This document shows positions 32,369 to 41,109 of a stretch of 64,000 bases of DNA, one piece after another. Numbering within the stretch: position 1 is the first letter of the stretch; every line of letters begins with the position of its first letter. Under the pieces are notes generated by a model that saw only the letters and a list, made by a program, of their open reading frames with translations, had not been told where the DNA came from and did not search any database. Made by a program: the position numbers and the translations under genes. The DNA is from Peptoniphilaceae bacterium AMB_02 (GTDB lineage: Bacteria > Bacillota > Clostridia > Tissierellales > Peptoniphilaceae): positions 186,001 through 250,000 of the forward strand of contig CP143259.1 of the NCBI GenBank assembly GCA_036321625.1, written 5' to 3'.

Positions 32369-33202
32369 GTGAAAAAAGTATTGACAATAGCCGGCTCAGA
32401 TTGCAGTGGAGGAGCCGGAATTCAAGCAGATTTAAAGACTTTTTCAGCTCATGGAGTATTTGGAATGAGCGTAGTTACCTCAGTAGTCGCAGAAAACACA
32501 TCCAGAGTAATAGATTATGAAGATGTATCGCCGGAGTTAATTGAAAAGCAAATATTATCCATATACGAGGATATTGGAACAGACAGTGTCAAGATAGGGA
32601 TGCTCTCGGGAGAAGTTACCATGAGGGCTGTTGTAAAGGGATTGAAAGAATTCAAACCTTCTAATGTAGTTATCGATCCCGTCATGTATGCAAAAAACGG
32701 ATGTGCTTTAATGGATCCAAAGTCGATAGATACTTTGATAAATGAAGTATTGCCATTGGCTGATTTGATAACTCCAAATATCCCTGAGGCAGAGCATATT
32801 GCAGGAATGAAAATAGAAAACTTGGAAGATATGAAAAAAGCGGCTCTTAAAATAAAAGAAATGGGACCCGGTGCAGTACTGATTAAAGGTGGTCATGCTG
32901 AAGTTGTGACAGATGTACTCTACGATGGCATGGAATTTACGCTCTATGAAGGAAAGAGGATAAACACAAAAAACACTCATGGTACAGGTTGCACTCTATC
33001 ATCCTCAATTGCTGCAAATCTGGCACTTGGACATAGTATGAAGAATTCCGTAGGGAGAGCAAAAAATTATATTCAAAATGTAATTGAGAATGCTCTTGAA
33101 ATAGGGAAGGGAAACGGACCTACAAATCATTTCTATGCATTATATAAGGGCGGATTAGAATATGTAGAGGAGTTACTTACCGGAAATTTAACAGACAGTT
33201 AA
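32369..33202 (+). CDS. thiD: HMP/HMP-P kinase ThiD
   Basis: ThiD phosphorylates HMP and HMP-phosphate for thiamine assembly. The ribokinase-fold enzyme of 277 residues shows VLTIAGSDCSGGAGIQADLK at the N-terminus, VKIGMLSG, VIDPVMYAKNG and the anion-hole region NTHGTGCTLSSSIAA. The frame is open upstream into the riboswitch, but GGGAGG at 32355-32360 places the start at GTG 32369. Together with thiC it provides the pyrimidine branch; no thiE, thiG or thiM is in the window. Confidence 0.95.
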   Translation: MKKVLTIAGSDCSGGAGIQADLKTFSAHGVFGMSVVTSVVAENTSRVIDYEDVSPELIEKQILSIYEDIGTDSVKIGMLSGEVTMRAVVKGLKEFKPSNVVIDPVMYAKNGCALMDPKSIDTLINEVLPLADLITPNIPEAEHIAGMKIENLEDMKKAALKIKEMGPGAVLIKGGHAEVVTDVLYDGMEFTLYEGKRINTKNTHGTGCTLSSSIAANLALGHSMKNSVGRAKNYIQNVIENALEIGKGNGPTNHFYALYKGGLEYVEELLTGNLTDS

Positions 33203-33507
33203 CAGGTATTTTGACTACTAATGCATAAAAACACTTTGAATGATTAATATTTTATGAAAAGAAAATATTATTATCATTGAAATGGATTTATGTCAGGTGT
33301 AAGCATTATAAATTACACGTTATTTGATTTAAAAGATATTAATCAGGGTAAATAATAATCAAGAAAATCGAATCACAATTTAGGAGAATAATTTTAAAAA
33401 TCCAAGAACATTTTCCTTTCTATTTGGTATACATATCACGAAGTATCACTGGTAAAACTGAAACTATCAATGATGAATTATTTCGAGATATTAGAAGGAG
33501 AAATACC
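33203..33507 (+). other. Intergenic stretch with a GTGTAA/TTACAC dyad
   Basis: This 305-base gap before the lipoprotein gene contains a perfect inverted repeat, GTGTAA (33297-33302), ten bases, TTACAC (33313-33318), with an AT-rich centre. It could be an operator. I saw no good consensus promoter and no small gene. Confidence 0.4.
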
Positions 33508-34554
33508 ATGATAAATAGACTAAAATTTAAAGTACTATTATCAATGCTTGTTCTTGGAATTTTATTTGTCCTAAGTGCATGCGGAAAAAGTGAAGCGATG
33601 ACAGAGGAGAAGTCTGATAAAGTCTCTGATTCTGAGTTGATTAAAAACGATGATGAGTCAAAAACTAGTGATGACAAACAAACTGATACTGAAAAAAATA
33701 CAGATAATGAAAAGAAAATAGAGCCTACAAAAGAAATCGATGAAAGCAAGTTCTTCTTCTCTAATTTAGAAACTCAAGTAATTTATGATGAGAATAATGT
33801 CAAGATAACTCTTGAAGTTGCTCCCGATAGAGAGGACAGAACCTATTATATAACTGCAGTAAATGGACTGGATAAGGAAATCTCTGTAAAATTAGGACCA
33901 ATTTTTGTAGACGGGATTACTATACGAATGGGTTTACTGAATGTAAATGAAACAGGAGTGCAATACTTGCCAGCAGGTGCTACAGGAGTTAGTGAGATTT
34001 CTCTTGTTAATACTCAAGATTCTTTTCTATCCAATCATTACAAGGATAGTGGTCTTGGAAACATAGGTGATTTTGATTTGACAATAGTAATAAATGATGA
34101 TATGTCAAATATTCTTTTTGAACCCAAAACTGTTACTGTCAAGACAGATAGAGGACCTATTAAGCCGGATATGAACTTAATAACCAAGAATATATTGATT
34201 GATCGAGAAGGAATAAAATTATACCTAATCAATGCTGTAGATTATTATGAAGAAAATTATTTTTTCGTTTATTATTATGAAAATTCACATGATAAAGATG
34301 TTGACTTAGAAAGCATAGGATATAAGGCTGATGGTGTAGAATTTGAAGAACTGAAGGGGACTATGTTTTTCACAATGCCTGCTAATAGTAAAGGATTTTA
34401 CGAAGGATCTGTAAAAGGTTATAATAAAATTGGTATTACTGATCCTAAAAACTTTGAGATCAAATTTAAATTTACAGACTATGAAGATTTATCTTTTGAG
34501 ACTGACTTCATCAATTTCAATTTGGATAAATTTCCTGCTGAAAAATACAGATGA
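33508..34554 (+). CDS. Lipoprotein of unknown function with two related beta-rich domains
   Basis: A 348-residue lipoprotein: basic start, hydrophobic stretch and lipobox VLSAC with Cys near residue 24. A Lys/Asp/Glu-rich linker (about residues 25-75) keeps the domains away from the membrane. Two beta-strand-rich domains follow, roughly 77-205 and 215-348; each begins with a similar phrase (VIYDENNVKITLE; ILIDREGIKLYL), suggesting an internal duplication. The ATG at 33508 follows GAAGGAG; an upstream in-frame ATG has no ribosome site. Function unknown. Confidence 0.75.
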   Translation: MINRLKFKVLLSMLVLGILFVLSACGKSEAMTEEKSDKVSDSELIKNDDESKTSDDKQTDTEKNTDNEKKIEPTKEIDESKFFFSNLETQVIYDENNVKITLEVAPDREDRTYYITAVNGLDKEISVKLGPIFVDGITIRMGLLNVNETGVQYLPAGATGVSEISLVNTQDSFLSNHYKDSGLGNIGDFDLTIVINDDMSNILFEPKTVTVKTDRGPIKPDMNLITKNILIDREGIKLYLINAVDYYEENYFFVYYYENSHDKDVDLESIGYKADGVEFEELKGTMFFTMPANSKGFYEGSVKGYNKIGITDPKNFEIKFKFTDYEDLSFETDFINFNLDKFPAEKYR

Positions 34555-34615
34555 TTTTATATCGATGCCACTTATAGCTATGAATTGAAACTTAAATATT
34601 TAAACTATATAAATA

Positions 34616-34654
34616 AAATATCTCAGGCAAGCTAGCTGTCTGAGATATTTTTAT
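34616..34654 (+). terminator. Terminator after the lipoprotein gene
   Basis: AAATATCTCAG and CTGAGATATTT form an 11-bp stem followed by T residues. Confidence 0.9.
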
Positions 34655-34848
34655 TGTCTACTTCGTTTAGAAATAATGTATGAGCTATAAAAAGTGAGTT
34701 TAAATCTTGTTTAGATATTTGACTGTATTAGGAGATAATAGTATATTCTAGCTATGTATTAGCTATATTTAGCAAGTAAAGTGAAGGTATGGAGTCAAAA
34801 GATTAATCCGTTATATTATGAAATCTTATAACTTAAGGAGGATTAAAA

Positions 34849-35357
34849 TTGAAAGAGTTAGAGTTTGTTAAAATCAATGTAAATTCAGAAGAGTACTTAA
34901 TACAACAGGCTTTAAATATATATTTAAGCAATCCTGACTACTTTGAGTTATCAGGAGGAAACAGACCGAATAGAGATACCTTAATGGAGTCGCTAAGAGC
35001 ACTGCCTGAAAAATTATCGTATGATGATAAAGCTTTCGAGATTATCTATCGAGACGGTGAACCCATAGGCATAGTGGATATACTCGACTCATATCCTGAA
35101 AAAATGACATCATTTATCGGTCTCTCTTAATCGATGGTAATTTACATGGACGTGGATTAGGGAAATATGTGTATAAGAAAATTGAAGATAAACTCAAAGC
35201 TAATGGGGTAAAGGTGATTAAACTTGGAGTTTTAGAGAATAATCAGCCTGCCCTTAAGTTTTGGAAGATGAACGGTTTTAAGATATTAGATAAGAAAACT
35301 TCAACAGTAGTGAATCAAAAAATCTCGAGTTTTTACTTGATGGCTAAAGACATTTAA
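34849..35357 (+). pseudogene. GNAT acetyltransferase, frameshifted
   Basis: Two frames together make one GNAT enzyme. The first (34849-35130; TTG start after AAGGAGGAT) encodes the N-terminal half up to SYPEKMTSFIGL. The other continues in frame as LLIDGNLHGRGLGKYVYKK, the acetyl-CoA-binding segment, then GVLENNQPALKFWKMNGF to 35357. The two join at about 35117-35125; one base is missing (or two extra) there, and the first frame ends at TAA. Either a very recent mutation or a sequence error is likely because both halves are otherwise clean. Confidence 0.8.
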
Positions 35358-35373
35358 TTCTGAGGTGGAGCCC

Positions 35374-36324
35374 ATGGATAGATATAATAAAATAATAAGA
35401 GAGATACCAAAAATCCTGAATCTTCCGGGCATATATAAATTCTACGATAAATTCGGCAATTTAATTTATATAGGTAAGAGTATCAATCTTAGAAAAAGAA
35501 TCTACTCCTATTTTACGGGAAATAAAACCCGAAAAATAGAAAGGCTTGTGCTAAGTGTAGACTCATTCAGCTATGAAGTGCACGATACTCATCTTGAAGC
35601 CAGACTTAGGGAATGTGAGCTGATTAAAGATTTAAAACCTCATTTTAATTCTCAGTATAAAAATGATACTAGATACCTATATCTTGAAATTGGTGAAGAT
35701 AAAGCAGACCCGGTGATTCGACACTCACCTTTTAGAAAACCGAAGAGCATTGGTCCATTTAAAAGCAGAAGGATTTTGGAAGAAACTATTGACAGCTTAT
35801 CGAATCTATACCCAATAATGTACTCGGAAGGTATACTTTTTGAATATAGTATATTTCCACAAAGGATGAATTCCATAGAAAAAATAGAGACTCAGAAGTT
35901 TTTATCAAAAATATTTAAAGATAGGAGTTTATCGAATGAGTTTTTACAAATTTTACATGAAGAGATGAGAAATGAAGCAGCTCATTTAAAGTTTGAAAGA
36001 GCGGATTTTTACAAAAGTCTTCATGATAATATTAAATATTTAATAAAGAGTTTGGACATAAAGGATAAATTTGAAAACAGATCACTTATTCTAAAAATAA
36101 ATACCATAAGGAACTGTAAATATTTTTTAATCACCAATGGGTTAATCGAAAATGTGTATTATATAGATAAATGGGGTAATAAAGTAATTGAGGATAAAAA
36201 ATTCAGTATTTTAGAAGAATTTAAATCCCGGAAATTAAATGATGAGAAAAGTCTGGTAGATTTTAGAGCAATAGTTTACAGTGAACTAATATCGAACCCT
36301 GAAAATATTATATGGGTAGAATGA
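35374..36324 (+). CDS. GIY-YIG nuclease, Cho/UvrC N-half-like
   Basis: A 316-residue stand-alone GIY-YIG endonuclease resembling the N-terminal half of UvrC, like Cho, which makes the 3' incision in nucleotide excision repair. The catalytic block is LPGIYKFYDKFGNLIYIGKS followed by LRKRIYSYF and an E in LEARLRECELIK. IGPFKSRRILEETID matches the UvrC linker, and MRNEAAHLKFERADFYKSL resembles a UVR motif. The C-terminal RNase H-like and HhH parts of UvrC are missing. The ATG at 35374 is chosen over GTG 35365, which overlaps the ribosome site. Confidence 0.82.
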   Translation: MDRYNKIIREIPKILNLPGIYKFYDKFGNLIYIGKSINLRKRIYSYFTGNKTRKIERLVLSVDSFSYEVHDTHLEARLRECELIKDLKPHFNSQYKNDTRYLYLEIGEDKADPVIRHSPFRKPKSIGPFKSRRILEETIDSLSNLYPIMYSEGILFEYSIFPQRMNSIEKIETQKFLSKIFKDRSLSNEFLQILHEEMRNEAAHLKFERADFYKSLHDNIKYLIKSLDIKDKFENRSLILKINTIRNCKYFLITNGLIENVYYIDKWGNKVIEDKKFSILEEFKSRKLNDEKSLVDFRAIVYSELISNPENIIWVE

Positions 36325-36337
36325 GTGGAGGATAGTT

Positions 36338-37003
36338 ATGAAGGATATAAACAAGTTTATCGAAGAAGTATTTAACAAAAGGTATACTTGTAAGGGTTAT
36401 GACTCTGAAAAACAAGTATCTGATGAAGATTTTAGAACCATCATAGAGGCAGGTAGACTTTCACCAAGTTCATTTGGTTTTGAACCATGGAAGTTTATAC
36501 TGCTGAAGAACAGAGATGTTCTTGAAGAAATCAAGCCATATGCATGGGGAGCACATGCTTCCATTGAAGGAGCGAGCCATTTTGTTCTAATACTCGCAAG
36601 GACACCTAAACATATGAAGCCCGGATCAGAATATCTTAGACATATTAAAAGTGATATACAGAAGTGGCCGGATGATTTACTAAAACAAAGATCTAAAAAA
36701 TACGGAGAATTTAGTGACGATGATTTTGATCTGAATAGTGACAGAGCTGTATTTGACTGGACTACTAAACAGGTATACATCCCATTGGCCAATATGCTGA
36801 CTACAGCTGCTATGCTTGGAGTGGATTCAACTCCTATGGAGGGATTTCATCAAGAAAAAGTTAATGAAGTATTGGTTAAGAACGGAGTTTATGATAAAGA
36901 AGACTTTAGACTTGCTGTTATGGTAGCATTCGGTTACTCTAATAGAGAACATAGAGAAAAGACCAGGAGGGAAGTAGACGAAGTTTTTGAAGTGTTCGAA
37001 TAA
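36338..37003 (+). CDS. Nitroreductase-family FMN oxidoreductase
   Basis: An NAD(P)H:FMN oxidoreductase of 221 residues. N-terminal KRYTCKGYDSEKQVSDEDF and the FMN-binding GRLSPSSFGFEPWKFIL are typical of NfsB-like enzymes; MLGVDSTPMEGF and VAFGYSNREHREKTRR complete the family pattern. These enzymes reduce nitro compounds and quinones. It lies 14 bases after the nuclease gene with GGAGG before the ATG. Confidence 0.9.
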   Translation: MKDINKFIEEVFNKRYTCKGYDSEKQVSDEDFRTIIEAGRLSPSSFGFEPWKFILLKNRDVLEEIKPYAWGAHASIEGASHFVLILARTPKHMKPGSEYLRHIKSDIQKWPDDLLKQRSKKYGEFSDDDFDLNSDRAVFDWTTKQVYIPLANMLTTAAMLGVDSTPMEGFHQEKVNEVLVKNGVYDKEDFRLAVMVAFGYSNREHREKTRREVDEVFEVFE

Positions 37004-37035
37004 TAGTTGAAAAAAGAATAGGAAGTACTAAAAAT

Positions 37036-37323
37036 ATGAGAGATACTACAAGTGAACCAACAAATAAGGAAGGCAAAAAGCCGAAGAAATCAGACGCTAT
37101 GAGCTTTACAGCATTTATTATACTTGCCTTTATTCTGACATTTTATAAATACAAAAAAGGAATCCCTTTTGGAGACATTCCCGCTCTATTATTTATATAT
37201 GTTGCAGTTGAGGAATGGATAAGGTACAAAAAGTACAAGGAAAAAGGCATATTCAGCATAGCACTTATTGCTACAGTTGTATGTATAATTAGCTTGAGTT
37301 GGTATATTTACCAGACTTTTTAA
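37036..37323 (+). CDS. Small membrane protein, DUF6442-like
   Basis: A 95-residue protein with a charged N-terminal 24 residues (EGKKPKKSD) and three membrane helices (MSFTAFIILAFILTFY; IPALLFIYVAVEEWI; SIALIATVVCIISLSWYIY). The EEWIRYKKYKEKG turn recalls small Firmicutes membrane proteins labelled DUF6442; this is recollection, not a search. It is cotranscribed with the nitroreductase gene. Confidence 0.65.
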   Translation: MRDTTSEPTNKEGKKPKKSDAMSFTAFIILAFILTFYKYKKGIPFGDIPALLFIYVAVEEWIRYKKYKEKGIFSIALIATVVCIISLSWYIYQTF

Positions 37324-37341
37324 AAGAGAAAAGTATTAATA

Positions 37342-37380
37342 AAGCCGAGTCATGAGACAATTCATGAACTCGGCTTTTAT
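37342..37380. terminator. Bidirectional terminator
   Basis: AAAGCCGAGT pairs with ACTCGGCTTT with further CATGA/TCATG pairing inside. It lies between convergent genes (the DUF6442-like gene and the DUF1328 gene) with T/A-rich flanks on both sides. Confidence 0.85.
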
Positions 37381-37385
37381 TTTCT

Positions 37386-37544
37386 CTATCTTTTTCGTCC
37401 GAATATCAAAGATATTACGAATAAAACTAAGAATACGAAAAACAGTATTTTAGAAATACCCGCTGCCGTACCTGCAATCCCTCCAAAACCTAGGACGGCT
37501 GCAACGATTGCAATTATTAGGAAAATTATCGAATATTTTAACAT
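37386..37544 (-). CDS. DUF1328 family small membrane protein (YtjA-like)
   Basis: A 52-residue protein encoded on the minus strand, easily missed because of size. The sequence has the hallmark block [20 protein letters not shown] flanked by two hydrophobic helices and ends FGRKR, matching the DUF1328/YtjA family almost residue for residue. GGAGG lies eight bases before the ATG at 37544. The family is widespread, is often linked to stress conditions and has no known biochemical role. Confidence 0.9.
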   Translation of the reverse strand: MLKYSIIFLIIAIVAAVLGFGGIAGTAAGISKILFFVFLVLFVISLIFGRKR

Positions 37545-37778
37545 GTTGTACCTCCTCGTTTATTTACTCTCATATTTTATATCCTCAAGATATTCATCTT
37601 TAAAACAAATAAATGTGCTTATATAACGTGCATTGATTAATATTTACGAAAACTTAATAAACAAAAGATAATAAGAAGGAATTGTAATTAAATTTACGAA
37701 TTAAATTTCACAATAAATTCACAATAATTGGGTATAATATTATTCAGATAATAATTTAGAATCATAAAGGAGAACGAG

Positions 37779-38981
37779 ATGCTTAATAGATTTTTAAACT
37801 ATATAAAATACGACACAAAGAGCAATCCTGAGAATGAAGCTTGTCCTTCATCACCGGGGCAATTGGAACTAGGAAGATACTTGGTTGCAGAGCTCAAAGA
37901 TTTGGGACTTGATGATGCTCATATGGACGAAAATGGATATGTCTATACAACCCTTCCTGGCAATACCAAGGATGTTCCCACTATAGGTCTGATAGCTCAT
38001 ATGGACACCGCACCGGATATGGACGGTAAATGTGAAAAACCTCAGATTATAGAGTATCAAGGTGGAGATATAAAATTAAACGAAGAGTATACGATGACCG
38101 TGAAGGAGTTTCCTGTTTTAAATGAACTCATTGGACAAAAACTCATAACGACTGATGGAACCACTCTACTAGGTGCAGACGACAAAGCAGGTATTGCAAT
38201 AATCATCTCCGCTGTCGAGCATCTTTTGGAAAATCCCGAAATAAAAAGAGGAGATATAAAAATTGGATTTACGCCGGATGAGGAGATAGGCAGAGGAGCC
38301 GATCTTTTCGATGTAGAGAAATTTGGAGCTGACTTCGCTTATACTCTTGACGGAGGACCTATAGGAGAGTTGGAATATGAAAACTTCAATGCAGCTTCAG
38401 TAAACATCAAAATTCAAGGTAAAAATGTACATCCCGGATCAGCAAAAGATATAATGCTTAATTCCCAGCTTGTGGCAATGGAATTGGAGGGGATGCTTCC
38501 AAGAGCTCAAAAACCTGAATACACCGAGCATTATGAAGGTTTTTATCTCTTGACGGGAATAAATGGAACTGTCGACTATACAGAGATGCACTATATAATC
38601 AGAGATCACTCAATGGAGAAGTTTACGCGTAAAAAAGAGCTTATGAACCGCGTCGTTGAGTTCTTGAATGATAAATATGGAGAGATTATAGAACTTGAAA
38701 TAAAAGACAGCTATTACAATATGAGAGAAAAGGTCGAACCACATATTGAAATAATACATTTGGCGAGGGAGTCTATGTTGGAGGTCGGTGTAGATCCCGT
38801 AATCAGTCCAATTAGAGGAGGTACTGACGGTGCTAGACTTTCATACATGGGGCTTCCGACACCTAACCTATTTACAGGTGGTCATAATTACCATGGCAGA
38901 TTCGAGATGATATCTTATGATGCAATGGAAAAAGCTCTTGAAGTAGTGGTTAAGATTATTGAAAATAATGCCAAGAAATAG
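37779..38981 (+). CDS. pepT: Peptidase T
   Basis: PepT removes the N-terminal residue of tripeptides in the cytoplasm using two zinc ions. The 400-residue protein has the M20 landmarks in order: IAHMDTAPD, GADDKAGIA, TPDEEIGRGA, GKNVHPGSAKD and GGTDGARLSYMGLPTPNLFT with HNYHG. AAGGAG before the ATG fixes the start. A TATAAT at 37735-37740 may be its -10 element. The enzyme suits peptide-fermenting anaerobes. Confidence 0.96.
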   Translation: MLNRFLNYIKYDTKSNPENEACPSSPGQLELGRYLVAELKDLGLDDAHMDENGYVYTTLPGNTKDVPTIGLIAHMDTAPDMDGKCEKPQIIEYQGGDIKLNEEYTMTVKEFPVLNELIGQKLITTDGTTLLGADDKAGIAIIISAVEHLLENPEIKRGDIKIGFTPDEEIGRGADLFDVEKFGADFAYTLDGGPIGELEYENFNAASVNIKIQGKNVHPGSAKDIMLNSQLVAMELEGMLPRAQKPEYTEHYEGFYLLTGINGTVDYTEMHYIIRDHSMEKFTRKKELMNRVVEFLNDKYGEIIELEIKDSYYNMREKVEPHIEIIHLARESMLEVGVDPVISPIRGGTDGARLSYMGLPTPNLFTGGHNYHGRFEMISYDAMEKALEVVVKIIENNAKK

Positions 38982-39020
38982 GCTTTTATAGGCAAAAAAT
39001 AAAAAAATGAGGAATATAAT

Positions 39021-39911
39021 ATGAACTATGGAGTAATAGATATCGGATCAAATACCATTCGATTAAATGTATACAAGGACGATAAACTCAATAAGACTTT
39101 GTTTTCCAAGAAAAATGTTGCCGGATTAGCAAGTTATATCGATAATGGAAAATTGAATGAAAGGGGAATAAAAAAGCTCGTGAAGGTATTAAACAGTCAT
39201 AAGAAGTTACTTAATTTCCTCTCGGTAGATAAAGTTTTCCTTTTTGCCACCGCATCACTTAGAAATGTCTCAAACCATAAAGAGATAATTAAAACGGTTA
39301 AGAAGGAGACCAACTTTGACATAGAGTTGATTTCAGATAAAGACGAGGCGAATCTAGGTTATCTGGGAGCTTGCCAAAATTATAATTTCAAAAGCGGCAT
39401 CACCTTGGATATAGGCGGAGGCAGTACAGAGGTCGTATCTTTTGAGAATGGAAAAGTTACCGATATTTACAATTTGGATGAAGGTTCACTTTCTATCTAT
39501 ACAAAGTTTACAGACGGTGTACTTCCGGATGTTGGAGAGTATAGAAAGATTGGAAAATATCTGGAATCAAAAATTGATATCACAGAAAAGTCTATGAATC
39601 TAAAGGAAAAAAATGTTATAGGCATGGGTGGAAGTATCAGAGCTGTGGGAAACATCCTACAAGAGATGAATGGATGGTACCATAATTTAGACTATGATTT
39701 GGAAGATATACTGGACCTTCAGAGAAGAATCGTAGTTCAAGACCCCCAAGCATTAAAAATAATACTTCAAGTAGTACCTGAGAGAATTCACACAATAACT
39801 GCCGGAAGTATGATTCTAAGTACTATCTTAAAAAAATTGAATTGCGACACTGTACATGTATCTAATATAGGCCTTAGAGAGGGCTATCTTTTAAATAAAA
39901 TAAGTAAATAG
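39021..39911 (+). CDS. ppx: Ppx/GppA-family exopolyphosphatase
   Basis: A 296-residue member of the Ppx/GppA family with the ASKHA ATPase fold: GVIDIGSNTIRLNVY, ATASLRN, SDKDEANLGYLGA, TLDIGGGSTEVV and GMGGSIRAVGN. The short length matches the single-domain enzymes of Bacillota that hydrolyse polyphosphate or (p)ppGpp. The Shine-Dalgarno of the following selenoprotein gene overlaps its stop codon, so the two are translated from one transcript. Confidence 0.9.
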   Translation: MNYGVIDIGSNTIRLNVYKDDKLNKTLFSKKNVAGLASYIDNGKLNERGIKKLVKVLNSHKKLLNFLSVDKVFLFATASLRNVSNHKEIIKTVKKETNFDIELISDKDEANLGYLGACQNYNFKSGITLDIGGGSTEVVSFENGKVTDIYNLDEGSLSIYTKFTDGVLPDVGEYRKIGKYLESKIDITEKSMNLKEKNVIGMGGSIRAVGNILQEMNGWYHNLDYDLEDILDLQRRIVVQDPQALKIILQVVPERIHTITAGSMILSTILKKLNCDTVHVSNIGLREGYLLNKISK

Positions 39912-39923
39912 GAGTTGTATAAA

Positions 39924-40208
39924 ATGAAGAAAAATAAAATATATATGTTTGGATCTGACTTATGACCCGGATGTGCACCTGCCAAGAAGTTTCTTGAAGA
40001 TAATGGTATAAAATTTGCGTATTTTAATATAACCGAGTCATTGGGATCGCTAAAGAGGTTCTTAGTATACAGAGATACTGCCCCTGAGTATGAGGAGATT
40101 AGAGGCAAGGAAAGAGTTGGAATACCCGTACTCGTAATCAATAATGGCGAGAAGATAATATTTGATATAGAAAATTTAAGTGCTGAGGAACTTGAATCAT
40201 TGAAATAA
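39924..40208 (+). CDS. Glutaredoxin-like selenoprotein (in-frame UGA = selenocysteine)
   Basis: Reading through the TGA at 39963-39965 gives a clean 94-residue glutaredoxin-like protein. It starts at ATG 39924 after GGAG (39911-39914) and ends at TAA 40206. The UGA is codon 14, in the redox site GSDL-U-PGC, i.e. U-x-x-C where homologues have C-x-x-C. Downstream, VGIPVLV carries the cis-proline of the thioredoxin fold. A short hairpin, CAAGA-AGTT-TCTTG (39983-39996), has its loop about 22-26 bases after the UGA, within the usual range of bacterial SECIS elements. The frame is uninterrupted otherwise and follows ppx directly. Expected role: thiol/disulfide or peroxide chemistry. selA/B/D are not in the window. 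Confidence 0.85.
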
Positions 40209-40286
40209 GATAATTCCTGCTAATCCTTAGTTAAAGGATTGCAGGCTATAATTGGAATAATAAGGCTTAAATAAAAGAAGTCGATA

Positions 40287-40366
40287 AATAAGGAGGATTA
40301 ATAGACGTAGATGAACTACACAAGTAGGTTCATAGCGGTGAATTTAGTCGTCCTTATTTTTATGCC
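40287..40366 (+). terminator. Long structured hairpin, probable terminator of ppx-selenoprotein operon
   Basis: AAATAAGGAGGATTAA pairs with TTTAGTCGTCCTTATTT with one mismatch. An inner hairpin forms from ATGAACTAC and GTAGGTTCAT. T residues follow at 40360-40366. It is larger than the other terminators in the window and might have an extra function. Confidence 0.6.
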
Positions 40367-40484
40367 TATAATTCCAGGGAAAGAAAAAAACACTGTATGA
40401 AAATAATAGAAATTATAAGATTCGACTGTAGTCAAAGCTTAGAAGCAGATGTGAGGTTTGAGTTTAGAAGTAATGCTTTTAGTG

Positions 40485-40695
40485 TAGCGACGTGAAGATG
40501 TCGCTTTATGTTTTTTAGGCTCCATCTTTTGGCAGTCGAATGCTATTCCGGCACTTCCACATTATATTTCCATATCAATTTAATCAGACACATTTCCAAT
40601 CAGAGATATTACAATATGGCTTAAGTAATTGCAGCCTAGGTTTTTCTCTCCCTCCGAGTCGCTTAGGCGACCCACCTCCCTCGTCAGATGGAGGC
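40485..40695 (+). repeat. Dispersed intergenic repeat, deletion derivative (copy 3)
   Basis: The hairpin GTAGCGACGTGAAGATGTCGCT and TTTAGGCTCCATC are followed not by TGACGAGGG but by TTTTGGCAGTCGAATGC, then directly by the right half (ATCAGAGATATTACAATATGGC-type block ending CTCGTCAGATGGAGGC). It shows two alternative left-end modules in the family. The apparent short reading frame at 40540-40725 is repeat sequence. Confidence 0.8.
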
Positions 40696-40771
40696 ACTCA
40701 AAGAATAAAACTAAACCTTATATAATTTACAATTCATTGGTTTTAGATTAATTTATGCTTAAATCCTTTCC

Positions 40772-41077
40772 GGCTCCATCTGACGAGGGAGCTGTCAACT
40801 TGGTTGACTGAGGGAGAGACATATAAAAAAGGAATTCGTAGAATTCAACTGCTATATTTTAAATCTATTCCAAATCCTTACCAGTAGCCAGCTCCTCAAT
40901 AAAGACTGTGAAAGAGGTAGAGGAAGTGCCCCCACTTCCACGATTGTTTCCAAAACCAATTTAATTATGTACATTATCAATCAGAGATATTACAATATGG
41001 CTTAAGTAATTGTAGCCTAGGGTTTTCTCTCCCTCCGAGTTTGCTTCGCAAACCCACCTCCCTCGTCAGATGGAGGC
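40772..41077 (+). repeat. Dispersed intergenic repeat, full copy 4
   Basis: A complete copy, about 306 bases. It begins GGCTCCATCTGACGAGGGAG and ends CTCCCTCGTCAGATGGAGGC; the ends are inverted repeats, each with its own internal hairpin (GTCAACTTGGTTGAC; TTTGCTTCGCAAA). It is the best reference copy in this window. Confidence 0.88.
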
Positions 41078-41109
41078 AAAGTGATTGGTAACTACTTTTT
41101 TCTTTTTTT

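Noticed and set aside
39884-40141. Minus-strand 85-codon frame over the selenoprotein gene
   Set aside because: It has no ribosome site and is antisense to a frame with clear glutaredoxin motifs.
40396-40497. Possible 33-residue peptide
   Set aside because: No Shine-Dalgarno and it runs into the repeat-associated hairpin.
40540-40725. Short frames in repeat copies (also 19978-20295, 53748-54002, 60247-60516)
   Set aside because: They translate the conserved repeat ends (peptides such as SLPPSRLGDPPPSS) and differ in frame between copies, so they are not genes.
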